This document shows positions 7,260-14,643 of a stretch of 26,072 nt of DNA, in pieces. The DNA comes from a virus, in IMG/VR virus record IMGVR_UViG_3300022907_000886, positions 1 through 26,072 of that record. One strand, 5' to 3'. The translations under genes and the position numbers were made by a program. Positions within the stretch are counted from its first letter, which is position 1, and each line of letters opens with the position of its first letter. The notes below the pieces were generated by a model. The model was given only the letters and a program-made list of their open reading frames with translations. It did not search any database and was not told the DNA's origin.

Positions 7260-7297
7260 AAGAAAAAGAATTGACCTAGAAAAATCCAGGTCAATCT
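7260..7297 (-). terminator. Rho-independent terminator inside the cargo cassette
   Basis: On the minus strand the stem is ATTGACCTGG / CTAGGTCAAT with loop ATTTTT (7295-7270), followed by TCTTTTTCTT. In the minus-strand RNA the inner pairs include one G-U wobble, giving a 10-bp stem. On the plus strand the same position is an A-C mismatch, so the minus strand is the likely working direction, although a T-rich run also follows on the plus side. It lies just after the stop of the gene at 7309 and before the gene at 7248. Confidence 0.85.
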
Positions 7298-7308
7298 TTT
7301 TTATTTTT

Positions 7309-7602
7309 TTAAGCCATGTCTCTTGCAGCAGACCAAATTGCATCTTCAATTTCTGAAGAACCCATTCCATCGCAATCAACAAAATCAGAGTCTACTAGAT
7401 TATCGTTGTTATCGAATACTTCAATATCAAATCCAGTATAACCATCATAGGTTGCCTTAAAATAACCGTCATCTAAGTCATCTATGATTTCATCACCGTC
7501 TGCACCTAATTCATCAGCAATGTCTTTTTTCCAATCTCTTTTAGATCTTAGTCTTGCAGCTTCATTTAGAAACTGTTCAAATAATCTTACATGTTTCATC
7601 AT
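7309..7602 (-). CDS. Putative capsid-targeted acidic internal protein, 97 aa
   Basis: Two ATGs are adjacent at 7602 and 7599. The second gives MKHVRLFEQFLNE followed by Ala, aligning exactly with the other leaders, so 7599 is the likely start. After the leader comes a short basic patch (RLRSKRDWKK) and then a strongly acidic region (DDLDDGYFKATYDGYTGFDIEVFDNN is split across residues about 39-64). Such a charge pattern could suit a DNA-mimic or a core-packing protein, but that is speculation. The gene ends directly before a terminator. No family recognised. Confidence 0.83.
   Translation of the reverse strand: MMKHVRLFEQFLNEAARLRSKRDWKKDIADELGADGDEIIDDLDDGYFKATYDGYTGFDIEVFDNNDNLVDSDFVDCDGMGSSEIEDAIWSAARDMA
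7561..7599 (-). repeat. Dispersed leader repeat, copy 4 (MKHVRLFEQFLNE)
   Basis: This is the fourth copy of the leader-coding sequence; it supports translation starting at 7599 rather than 7602. Confidence 0.78.
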
Positions 7603-7625
7603 TTATTATTGTTTTTGTGATATTT

Positions 7626-8909
7626 TTATCTACCGTATTTTATAATACCCATTAGTTGGTTAATTGCAGCAAAAGTACCTGTTAATTTGTAAATTTTGCC
7701 CTTGTACATAAATACTAAACCTTCCGATGGAATAATTGATTCTATACCTCCGATTCTATCAAGTCTTGCTAGTTCAGATTCAACCTTTTCTATTTTGCTA
7801 ATATCTCCAGACTTTCTAATCTTTTCAGCCTCATCTCTAAGTTCTTTATGTAGCCTTTGCATTTCAGCATCTGGATTAGCAGCAACAAAATTAGAAGCAT
7901 TTTTTAGGATAATAGAACCAAGCTCTAAGAATAGATCCTCAAATGGTCTAATATTCTCTTTATATTTTTTGCTAACGTCTTCTTTATCAAACTTCTTAAC
8001 TGCAGCTGCCTGTTCCTTTGTAATTATTTTAACAAGTGACCTCATGTTAAGAGTTTTCTTATCACTATACGCCCATCTTAAAAGAAGTCCCTCTTTAATG
8101 TCTTGTGGAAGATCACCAAAGTTTTCTTCAATTTGTTCTCTCCACCACATTTCATGGTATCTTGAAACCTCATCAGCATCAGTTAGGTTATATCTTTTAC
8201 GTAACTCTTCGATTTTGTTTAGGAACTTTTTCTTATTCTGTTCAAAATTAAGATCTTTACCTAGTTTAATAATTTGAGGTGGGATAATTGTAAATGTATC
8301 TCCAATAGTTGCCTCTACTTTAGCTAGTGCATCTGCAACAGCCTTCGCTGAACCTTTAACATCACCAATGATATTACCTTCACCGTCGGTTTCTTTAATA
8401 CCGTGGAACTGGATTACATCACGGTCATATCTAATTACGTTTGGATTCTTTGAGTAGATTAACTCCATATTCATGAAGTTTTTACCATTAGCAAAAATCT
8501 GTTGATCTTTTGGGGAAAGTTTAGAAAGTTGCTTTGCTAAATCTTCAGCCGCTAATTGGAACGTGTCTTGTACCAGTTTACTTTTATGGCCTTCAAATTT
8601 ATTTTTAAAGGTTGGCAAGTCCATTGGTTCTTTTAGTTCCGTTTTATTACGAGAAAACTTAACCTCACCATCTTGAATGGTTGCAAATACATTTTGACCA
8701 TCAGTCTTTTCAGTAGCATCCTCTTCGAAATTAAGCTCTCCTTTCAGACCGGCCTCTACTAATTTTTTAAAGTCGCCAAAAGTTAAACCCTTGTCATCAA
8801 ATGGATGTGACATATGTCCGGCTGCACCGCCTTCCATAATAGATTGGAGCTCAGTATTCCTGAGCTCTTTCTCTACTAAAAATTGTTCATATGTAAATAA
8901 TTTATTCAT
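7626..8909 (-). CDS. Ligase-like nucleotidyltransferase with capsid-targeting-like leader, 427 aa
   Basis: The N-terminus MNKLFTYEQFLVE (then Lys14) is a diverged leader with L-V-E. A second candidate cut is SIME (23-26) before GGAAGHMSHPFDD, a motif I recall from related proteins in marine T4-like phages. Covalent nucleotidyltransferase (DNA/RNA ligase) motifs follow: TEKTDG with the presumed nucleotide-accepting Lys68, SRNK (86-89), MELIY (148-152, motif III-like), IQFHGI (166-171), EGLVF (396-400, motif IV) and KGKIYKLTG (403-411, motif V). A helical region of about 150 residues with coiled-coil character lies between motifs III and IV, unlike classic ligases. I infer an AMP- or GMP-transferring enzyme, perhaps for nucleic acid repair; the substrate is unknown. 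Its stop is 23 bases before the next start. Confidence 0.82.
   Translation of the reverse strand: MNKLFTYEQFLVEKELRNTELQSIMEGGAAGHMSHPFDDKGLTFGDFKKLVEAGLKGELNFEEDATEKTDGQNVFATIQDGEVKFSRNKTELKEPMDLPTFKNKFEGHKSKLVQDTFQLAAEDLAKQLSKLSPKDQQIFANGKNFMNMELIYSKNPNVIRYDRDVIQFHGIKETDGEGNIIGDVKGSAKAVADALAKVEATIGDTFTIIPPQIIKLGKDLNFEQNKKKFLNKIEELRKRYNLTDADEVSRYHEMWWREQIEENFGDLPQDIKEGLLLRWAYSDKKTLNMRSLVKIITKEQAAAVKKFDKEDVSKKYKENIRPFEDLFLELGSIILKNASNFVAANPDAEMQRLHKELRDEAEKIRKSGDISKIEKVESELARLDRIGGIESIIPSEGLVFMYKGKIYKLTGTFAAINQLMGIIKYGR
8871..8909 (-). repeat. Diverged leader segment (MNKLFTYEQFLVE)
   Basis: This segment encodes a diverged 13-residue leader. It keeps aromatic-Glu-Gln-Phe-Leu-x-Glu at the same distance from the start as in the four closer copies. 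Confidence 0.6.
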
Positions 8910-8910
8910 C

Positions 8911-10425
8911 TTATCCTAAAGAAGCTTTTAGAGTACCTACACATGCACCATAGTCATCTCCACATTTGTCTAAGATACCATCTACTACTTCTTGTGCCTT
9001 TGCTTCGTCAAAATCATCGCCAAATGCTTGCTGAAGTACAGCGAATGCATATTCTTTAAATTCATCTGCTGATTTTACTTCAGCTTCAGAAACTTCTCCT
9101 TCTTCCATTACTTCAACCTCTTCTCCTTCAGTTTCTTCAACATCTTCAGAATCTCCTGATGGAGATGGATAACCTGCTGGGTTTGTGTTGTCTCCGTTGA
9201 TTTCTGACTCATTTGCAAATTCTTCTGCATTTTCTTTGTCATCCGCATCAACATTAGTAACTTTATACTTTTTGCCGCCTACTTCAAATTCATCTTTACC
9301 ATCAGCAATTGCCTTAGCCCTTGCAGCTCCAAATTCATTACCTTCAAGTATTCTAGCCTCTAGTTCTTCAGCACTTTCGAATGTAGCATTAAATGCATTT
9401 AGTAAAGCTTCTGCAAATTTGCCATAGTTAATATGGTCTAAATACATTGCAGTACCTTCAACAATTGCTAGCCCTGACCATTTAGCAGCACCAGCAATAT
9501 TAGAACCATGATCTCTACAAATTTCTGATAATTTACCCGTTGATATTTTAACAGTATAGTTATTTAGTTCAGCAACTTTAACTTCTTTTGCAAATAATCT
9601 ACCTTTCATTTTATTTACAGTCGATGGAACCTCTCTAGAGAAGTTAGCATCTTCCATTGCAGCTGCATATAGTTCTTTAACCGCTCCGATAACGTGGTCT
9701 GCAGGAACTCCCATTGCATCTGGTCCTAGCGCTGGATATTTCTCAAAGAATTTAATATATGTGTTCATTACCTTCTTTGCATCACGCTTACCAGTAACAA
9801 CTACTGCTTCTCCAATAAATGCTTCAAATGCTGGAACCATGTTATCATCTTCATATGTATCAGCCATGTACCATTTACCATCACGCTCATCATATAGGTA
9901 AATAAATTCCGCCCATGATTGTTTTGCGTCGCTAATAAAGTCTCTAATTGAACCAATGTTACCTGTTAATGGTTCATCTCCGTCATTATAATAGTTAATC
10001 TTCTTTGGGTCAGCTTCTAGTCCAGATCCTGCACCATTTTTTAAAACTACATCAATGTTCTTTTTCTTAGCACCACTGTAACCCTTTTGGATTAGGGGTA
10101 GCATATTTTCTGGATAACCATCATAGTGCATGTAAACTGCTTCAATGTCTCCTGACTTTTTGCTTATTTTACCAAAGAAAGAACGTGTACCTTCTGTTAC
10201 AAGAGATAGCGATTCGTTTAGATCAGTTCCGTCTAGTTTACCAAAGAATTCTTCTCTTTGATCTTCATCTAATTCTGAAACCTTAGTAACTCCATACTCT
10301 GCAAGAAGATCTTTAAAACTTCTTACTGTTTCCTCTCTAGCAGCTTCTTTTTGTGCTTCAATTTCAGCTAAAACTTGCTCTTGTCTTATTTTTGCGTAGT
10401 CTTCAAATGAATGTAATTTAGCCAT
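8911..10425 (-). CDS. Multi-module packaged protein with internal cleavage-like sites, 504 aa
   Basis: The start MAKLHSFEDYAKIRQEQVLAE is a looser leader match. Candidate protease sites SLVTE (74-78, before Gly), EAFIGE (201-206, before Ala), ARILE (357-361, before Gly) and GEVSE (443-447, before Ala) separate distinct parts. Residues 79-200 hold VYMHYDGYPENMLP (97-110), part of a small phage domain of unknown function that I recall from other phages. Residues 207-356 form an alpha-helical domain that I do not recognise. Residues 361-392 are a third copy of the EGR-type 32-residue module of the 939-residue protein. Residues 393-450 are acidic and low in complexity, and the tail 451-504 is a helical domain with two Cys. 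A scaffold or core role is possible; the modular layout fits cargo better. It ends 1 base before the ligase-like gene. Confidence 0.82.
   Translation of the reverse strand: MAKLHSFEDYAKIRQEQVLAEIEAQKEAAREETVRSFKDLLAEYGVTKVSELDEDQREEFFGKLDGTDLNESLSLVTEGTRSFFGKISKKSGDIEAVYMHYDGYPENMLPLIQKGYSGAKKKNIDVVLKNGAGSGLEADPKKINYYNDGDEPLTGNIGSIRDFISDAKQSWAEFIYLYDERDGKWYMADTYEDDNMVPAFEAFIGEAVVVTGKRDAKKVMNTYIKFFEKYPALGPDAMGVPADHVIGAVKELYAAAMEDANFSREVPSTVNKMKGRLFAKEVKVAELNNYTVKISTGKLSEICRDHGSNIAGAAKWSGLAIVEGTAMYLDHINYGKFAEALLNAFNATFESAEELEARILEGNEFGAARAKAIADGKDEFEVGGKKYKVTNVDADDKENAEEFANESEINGDNTNPAGYPSPSGDSEDVEETEGEEVEVMEEGEVSEAEVKSADEFKEYAFAVLQQAFGDDFDEAKAQEVVDGILDKCGDDYGACVGTLKASLG
9250..9345 (-). repeat. 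Third, diverged copy of the 32-residue module
   Basis: Residues 361-392 of the 504-residue protein (EGNEFGAARAKAIADGKDEF ... KVT) align with the tandem modules at 3517-3708, keeping EG, F, AAR-K, DGK-EFE, GK-Y and VT. Confidence 0.75.
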
Positions 10426-10458
10426 TTGTAATATCTTATTTTTTGATTAACATACCTT

Positions 10459-11967
10459 TTATATATCTCCATCAAATTTAACCTTTTTGATGTCATATTT
10501 GAACTTTTGTTCTCTGTAAATTTTTTGTCTGGCCTTTGCATGTCGAATAAGGTAGTTGTCCCAATCCGGTGAACTAATATCGTCCACAAAATCAATGATT
10601 GTAACGCTGTCTTTCGATTCATGTTGTCTCAATCCACGACCAATTGATTGACGAATAATTACCTCACTCTTAAACGATTCAGTAAAGAAGATGTTGTGGA
10701 TTTTCTTGATCGAGATACCAGTCGAGAAGGTACCATACGATGCAACAATAACAACTTCATCGCCGGCTTCCATTTTCTTTTTATATTCTTCGCGTATGTC
10801 CTTGTCAGTTCCACCATCAACATAATAGATTGTCTTATCACTTTCCTGTCTAAGCTTTTCATATATCTTTTGACCGTGTTCAATGCGGTGGAAAAGTACA
10901 AGGGAATTGCCGCGTACTCTGGAAATAATGTTACAAATGAAGTTAAGGCGACCTGGTGAATTAATGACATAATTCTGTTCAAATTTGAATACGTCTTTGC
11001 TTTCATATTTATTAAATGCCATTTCCTTGAACGCGTTCTTTGCGCCTTCGGTTGCATAGTCCATCTCAATAACTTTTACGCGACAGTTTGCAATATAACC
11101 CTCAGTTTGAAGGAAATTTGCGCTTACTTCGGTAATTAGTGGACCAGTATAGGCCATTAGTGTTAGTCGATCCAGTGTTCCAGACTTTGGTATAGTACCG
11201 GAAAGGCCATATCGATAGTCGGCATTTTTACACTTCGATAGGATCGTTTTAATTGACTGTGATTTTGCCTTATGTGTTTCATCAATAATCACAGCATCAA
11301 ATTGGTCAAAGTATTCGGCTTTCTTCTTAATTAATGATTGATAGGTACCAATCACTACATTTCTACCAGCTCTGATCTTTTGACCGCTATAAATTTGCTG
11401 AATCTTTATGTTTACCTGGTTTCGATAGTTATAATCTGCAAAATCTTCGCTTGCTTGAATTACAAGTGAAACGTTTGGTACGATAAACAAGATCCTTTCA
11501 GCCTTTTGTTTCTCTAAAATATATGCAACTGTTAAGAATGATATCAGTGTCTTACCAGCAGATGTTGCAAGCTCTGAGAGACACTTTCTAAACTTTAAAA
11601 TGTTATATGCAGCCTCGACTTGATAGTCACGAGGTGTAATGTCTGAATCTTCAAAGAAGTCGTCTACCCAATTTTGAAACGACTCTTGATTAATTCCTCG
11701 GTCAAATAATTCACTGATACCATTAATCTTTAGCTCGAACCTGTACTCTTTACAGATGTCCATCACCTCTTTCCAAAGACCAGCAGGAATCCACTTATCG
11801 TCCTTGATATAGGTAATGTAACCGTCCCATACCCCTTTCTTGACCAAAGGGTTGAATCTCCACGAATCAATTCTCTTGGTCAAGGATATATTTAACTGTT
11901 CAAGCTCTAATGAAGTTGCATCATCAACCCTAAGCAGTTGTTTATTCTCTGTTAAACTGAGCTCCAT
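10459..11967 (-). CDS. uvsW: UvsW-like superfamily 2 helicase, 502 aa
   Basis: This is a DNA helicase for branched structures, which in T4 resolves R-loops, drives branch migration and helps move from origin to recombination-dependent replication. Helicase landmarks are RDYQ (113-116, Q motif), ATSAGKT (134-140, Walker A), DETH (229-232, Walker B; T4 has a similar DE-x-H box), SGTIP (256-260, motif III), ASYGTFSTGIS (409-419, motif V) and QSIGRGLR (440-447, motif VI). The N-terminal 100 residues match the T4-type accessory domain (WRFNP ... GVWDGY). The length matches T4 UvsW (about 500). The adjacent uvsY gene gives the T4 gene order. The start at 11967 has no Shine-Dalgarno sequence; a second ATG lies 4 bases upstream in another frame. 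Confidence 0.94.
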   Translation of the reverse strand: MELSLTENKQLLRVDDATSLELEQLNISLTKRIDSWRFNPLVKKGVWDGYITYIKDDKWIPAGLWKEVMDICKEYRFELKINGISELFDRGINQESFQNWVDDFFEDSDITPRDYQVEAAYNILKFRKCLSELATSAGKTLISFLTVAYILEKQKAERILFIVPNVSLVIQASEDFADYNYRNQVNIKIQQIYSGQKIRAGRNVVIGTYQSLIKKKAEYFDQFDAVIIDETHKAKSQSIKTILSKCKNADYRYGLSGTIPKSGTLDRLTLMAYTGPLITEVSANFLQTEGYIANCRVKVIEMDYATEGAKNAFKEMAFNKYESKDVFKFEQNYVINSPGRLNFICNIISRVRGNSLVLFHRIEHGQKIYEKLRQESDKTIYYVDGGTDKDIREEYKKKMEAGDEVVIVASYGTFSTGISIKKIHNIFFTESFKSEVIIRQSIGRGLRQHESKDSVTIIDFVDDISSPDWDNYLIRHAKARQKIYREQKFKYDIKKVKFDGDI

Positions 11968-11993
11968 TCATAGGCACAGTTTTTTTATTTACC

Positions 11994-12419
11994 TTACAGA
12001 TCTTTTAATGCAAGTCTGTTTCGGATGGCAAAACCCATATTATCTAGAGTTTTTACCGATTCTCTAAAGAACTCTAATTGGTTCTGTAGATGTGAGAGCA
12101 TTATATTTTCATCAGCTAGGTCAGCTTCAATAAAACGATCTTTTTGCTTCTCACTTAATTTATAGTCAAAATTATAGTACTCAAGATATTTTTCTCGGTA
12201 CCTTTCATTTATTCTTCTTTGTTGTTCCTTGATCTTCATGTTTATGTAAGCAATCTGATCAATCATAATCTGGCGGTTAGAGAGCACCATTGCAATAGTG
12301 TCCTCCATACCATTGATATAACGAAGCGACTTAGAAAGATCCTGGATTTTTAGGGTCCATTCCTTTCTTTGCTCACTTAGTTTTCCATCAAGTGCTAAAA
12401 TCTTTTCTTTATTCGACAT
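11994..12419 (-). CDS. uvsY: UvsY-like recombination mediator, 141 aa
   Basis: UvsY loads the UvsX recombinase onto gp32-covered ssDNA. The protein is 141 residues (T4 about 137), almost all helical, with basic helices in the first half. The C-terminal part, LQNQLEFFRESVKTLDNMGF then AIRNR, aligns with my memory of the T4 UvsY end (a helix followed by R-G-F-A-I-K). The YREKYLEYYNFDYKLS segment matches the middle region of T4 UvsY. The position next to uvsW and close to gp32 and primase supports the call. UvsX itself is not in this window. Similarity is by eye, so a different coiled-coil recombination factor cannot be excluded. Confidence 0.75.
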   Translation of the reverse strand: MSNKEKILALDGKLSEQRKEWTLKIQDLSKSLRYINGMEDTIAMVLSNRQIMIDQIAYINMKIKEQQRRINERYREKYLEYYNFDYKLSEKQKDRFIEADLADENIMLSHLQNQLEFFRESVKTLDNMGFAIRNRLALKDL

Positions 12420-12429
12420 CTAATCTTGT

Positions 12430-12645
12430 TTAAAACAACGAACCCTTATTACCTTTAATGAACTTACTAGCCTTTAACTTCTTCTTAAATTTTGGTTTTC
12501 CAAGATCAAGCTTCGGAGCATCATGTTCGTATTCTGATGCGTTGAAATCTACCAGCATTCGCATACCTTTAAATCGGTCACGATCACTATAAAAATCATC
12601 TAGATCCTTTTCAACCATATCTGTAATATCTTCTATATATACCAT
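12430..12645 (-). CDS. Small basic-tailed protein in the replication cluster, 71 aa
   Basis: The first half is acidic (MVYIEDITDMVEKDLDDFY) and the second strongly basic (KPKFKKKLKASKFIKGNK), ending in GSLF. The start overlaps the 3' end of the primase gene by 13 bases, and the stop is 10 bases before uvsY, so it is translated with them. I do not recognise a family. A short hydrophobic C-terminus is reminiscent of sliding-clamp-binding tails in T4 proteins (polymerase, gp33), so a clamp-linked regulator is conceivable; this is speculation. The small size, tight packing and overlap make it a credible gene. Confidence 0.72.
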   Translation of the reverse strand: MVYIEDITDMVEKDLDDFYSDRDRFKGMRMLVDFNASEYEHDAPKLDLGKPKFKKKLKASKFIKGNKGSLF

Positions 12646-13709
12646 AGATCTAACGAGCTAGAGGTGAAATAGTCATCCAACTTTTTAAGGGCTGGATTCT
12701 TTAGTTCATAACACTTGATAACTAAGTCGTTTAGATCCTTTATATCATATGTATCTAATTTATTTTCTTTTAAGAATTTAGACCACATAAATACAGATCT
12801 TCCTTTTTTTAGTTTCTCAATCATTTTCTTTTTACCAGTATCGTCATTATCAAATAGATACCGGACCGTTGCCATTTCATCAAACTCTTCAGTGTTACGG
12901 CCTGCAGTTGCAAGTGCAATACTATTAGTCATGAATTTAGCATCAATTGGACCCTCAAACATTGTTACTGGACGCTGGAAGTTTACTTGCATAATACCAA
13001 ACAGTGTCGATAACTTTGTTACCTTTTCCAATTCTTCCTTTGAGAGCTCTAGTTCTTTACCAAGCTCTTCATATAGTTTAGGTAAATCATACGTTAAGTA
13101 ACGACTACCTTTACCCTTCATTCTTCTACTTTGTGCTGACATAATCTTACCGTCTCCAGTAAAATTAAGAATCCATAAACGATTGTCCCTTGCACTAAAT
13201 AAAAACTCTTCGCTCTTTTTATGAAGCAATCTCTTTTTTAAGTAGAGCCAAATCCAATCTCCAGGTTCTATTTCTCTTGCACCAAATCCTTTTTTAAACT
13301 CATCAACTGTTATTGCTAAGTCACTTACACTTTGAAATACTGAGTGTGTTAGTGTATCTGCCTGTGAAGTTACAGACCTGTTGTGTTTGATATAGTCAAT
13401 AATGGTAAATGAATCCTCTGAACTTGGGAGTCTTACCTCGTGGTCCTTTAAGAGAGTCTTTACATCAGTATGCGTTCCACAGTTATAACAATGATATTGA
13501 AGCGTGTCCCAATACATGTTACCACGTTTCTTGGTATCATCACTATGCGAATCCCCACAATAAGGACATGCCATAGTAATTCTACCAGGCATGTCCTTTA
13601 GCATTTGCTTGTTGGGACTTGAATGCGCCGTCAGACAAACGTCTTTCAGCGCTTTCATAATCTTTAGTTTAAGCTCTTGAGTTATCTGTGGATTAGATGT
13701 CGAGGTCAT
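12633..13709 (-). CDS. 61: DNA primase, T4 gp61-like, 358 aa
   Basis: The primase makes RNA primers for lagging-strand synthesis with the gp41-type helicase. An N-terminal zinc-ribbon has Cys48 and Cys51 (CPYCGDS) and Cys74 and Cys77 (CYNCGTH). The TOPRIM catalytic region has FEGPIDAKF (251-259, catalytic Glu252) and LFDNDDTGKKK (285-295, metal-binding acidic residues). FMWSKFLKEN ... DIKDLNDLV near the C-terminus matches the end of the T4 gp61 catalytic domain. Length 358 compares with 342 in T4. The first ATG overlaps the gp32 stop by 17 bases; Met18 is an alternative start. The partner helicase is not in this window. Confidence 0.92.
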   Translation of the reverse strand: MTSTSNPQITQELKLKIMKALKDVCLTAHSSPNKQMLKDMPGRITMACPYCGDSHSDDTKKRGNMYWDTLQYHCYNCGTHTDVKTLLKDHEVRLPSSEDSFTIIDYIKHNRSVTSQADTLTHSVFQSVSDLAITVDEFKKGFGAREIEPGDWIWLYLKKRLLHKKSEEFLFSARDNRLWILNFTGDGKIMSAQSRRMKGKGSRYLTYDLPKLYEELGKELELSKEELEKVTKLSTLFGIMQVNFQRPVTMFEGPIDAKFMTNSIALATAGRNTEEFDEMATVRYLFDNDDTGKKKMIEKLKKGRSVFMWSKFLKENKLDTYDIKDLNDLVIKCYELKNPALKKLDDYFTSSSLDLWYI

Positions 13710-14601
13710 TCAAGAAAGAATCTAAATCATCATCACTTGAAACTTCTGTAGTTGAACTGCTTGTTGGAGCAGCAACAGCTTCAGCAACTTTTTCTTTCTT
13801 TGGAGCCGACTTCTTTGGAGTTGATGAAGTTGAGATCTCAGAGATTGCATCTCCAGGATTCAAATACATTTTTAGTACTCCATTTACAAAGTCGCGAGTT
13901 TCGCCATCCCATGCTTTGTAGTCGTAAGTTGCGAGAGAAGGTGCCTCATCAAGTTCTGCTTTAATTGCAGCCATTGATTCTTTTGTACGTTCAGCTGGTT
14001 CACCATTAACGTCAACTGCTGAGCGAGAAGATGAGAACTTAGACTTATCGTAGTTGTTGTATTCGCCTTGACGAGTGATAATCAACTCAAAGTTTTTACC
14101 TTCAAATAGGTCAAATACTTGTGTTGGTTCACCGAAGTCTGGCTTCAATTCAGCATCGATCTTTTCTTTAATCTTGTAACCGAACTTGAATACTTTGTAA
14201 GTTCCTTCTAGTGCTGGATTCTGTGGATCCTTAATAATTTTGATTAGTGAGTAGTACTGCTGACGTCTTTTTAGTTTGTCAGAAGCTTTGCGATCTACTG
14301 CACTGTCGCTGTTACGAAGTTTCCAGAATACATCTGCGATTGGGCATTTCTCACCAATAGTTGATGGAGAATCTACCAATTTACCGTTACCATTAGCATC
14401 TGTTAGCCAATGTACGTACTTTTGAATTAGAGAATTACGTGGATTCTCAGGGTTTGGAACGAAGCGAATTAATGCTTTGTAAGTTCCGTCTTTACCATCA
14501 TCGGCGGTTGGTTTATAAACCTCATTTGCTGATGTGTTTGCTTGGGGCTGATGCGTTTCTACGTCTTCTACACCCAAATTGAAAATGTCAAAATCTGCCA
14601 T
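13693..14601 (-). CDS. 32: gp32-like single-stranded DNA-binding protein, 302 aa
   Basis: This protein coats ssDNA during replication, recombination and repair and organises partner proteins. It has the T4 gp32 layout: N-terminal tail, OB-fold core with YYSLIKIIKDPQNPALEGTY (116-135) and KVFKFGYKIKEKI, an FELIITRQGEYNNYDKSKF segment matching the gp32 core, a low-complexity Ser/Lys/Ala linker (about 258-285) and an acidic tail ending DDDLDSFLNDLDI. The length (302) matches T4 (301). The zinc-binding Cys cluster of T4 gp32 is reduced to a single Cys in EKCPIADVF, so metal binding is probably lost. A well-spaced ATG at 14601 follows an AT-rich leader, and the stop overlaps the primase start. Confidence 0.9.
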   Translation of the reverse strand: MADFDIFNLGVEDVETHQPQANTSANEVYKPTADDGKDGTYKALIRFVPNPENPRNSLIQKYVHWLTDANGNGKLVDSPSTIGEKCPIADVFWKLRNSDSAVDRKASDKLKRRQQYYSLIKIIKDPQNPALEGTYKVFKFGYKIKEKIDAELKPDFGEPTQVFDLFEGKNFELIITRQGEYNNYDKSKFSSSRSAVDVNGEPAERTKESMAAIKAELDEAPSLATYDYKAWDGETRDFVNGVLKMYLNPGDAISEISTSSTPKKSAPKKEKVAEAVAAPTSSSTTEVSSDDDLDSFLNDLDI

Positions 14602-14643
14602 AATACTTAAAAATTACCTTTAAAAAATGTTTAATTGTGTACT

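Noticed and set aside
7696-8277. A 193-codon open frame on the plus strand
   Set aside because: It lies wholly opposite the ligase-like gene, has a Ser/Leu-rich composition typical of antisense reading, and matches no family.
10659-11069. A 136-codon open frame on the minus strand inside uvsW
   Set aside because: It overlaps helicase motifs in another frame; the uvsW frame is intact and conserved.
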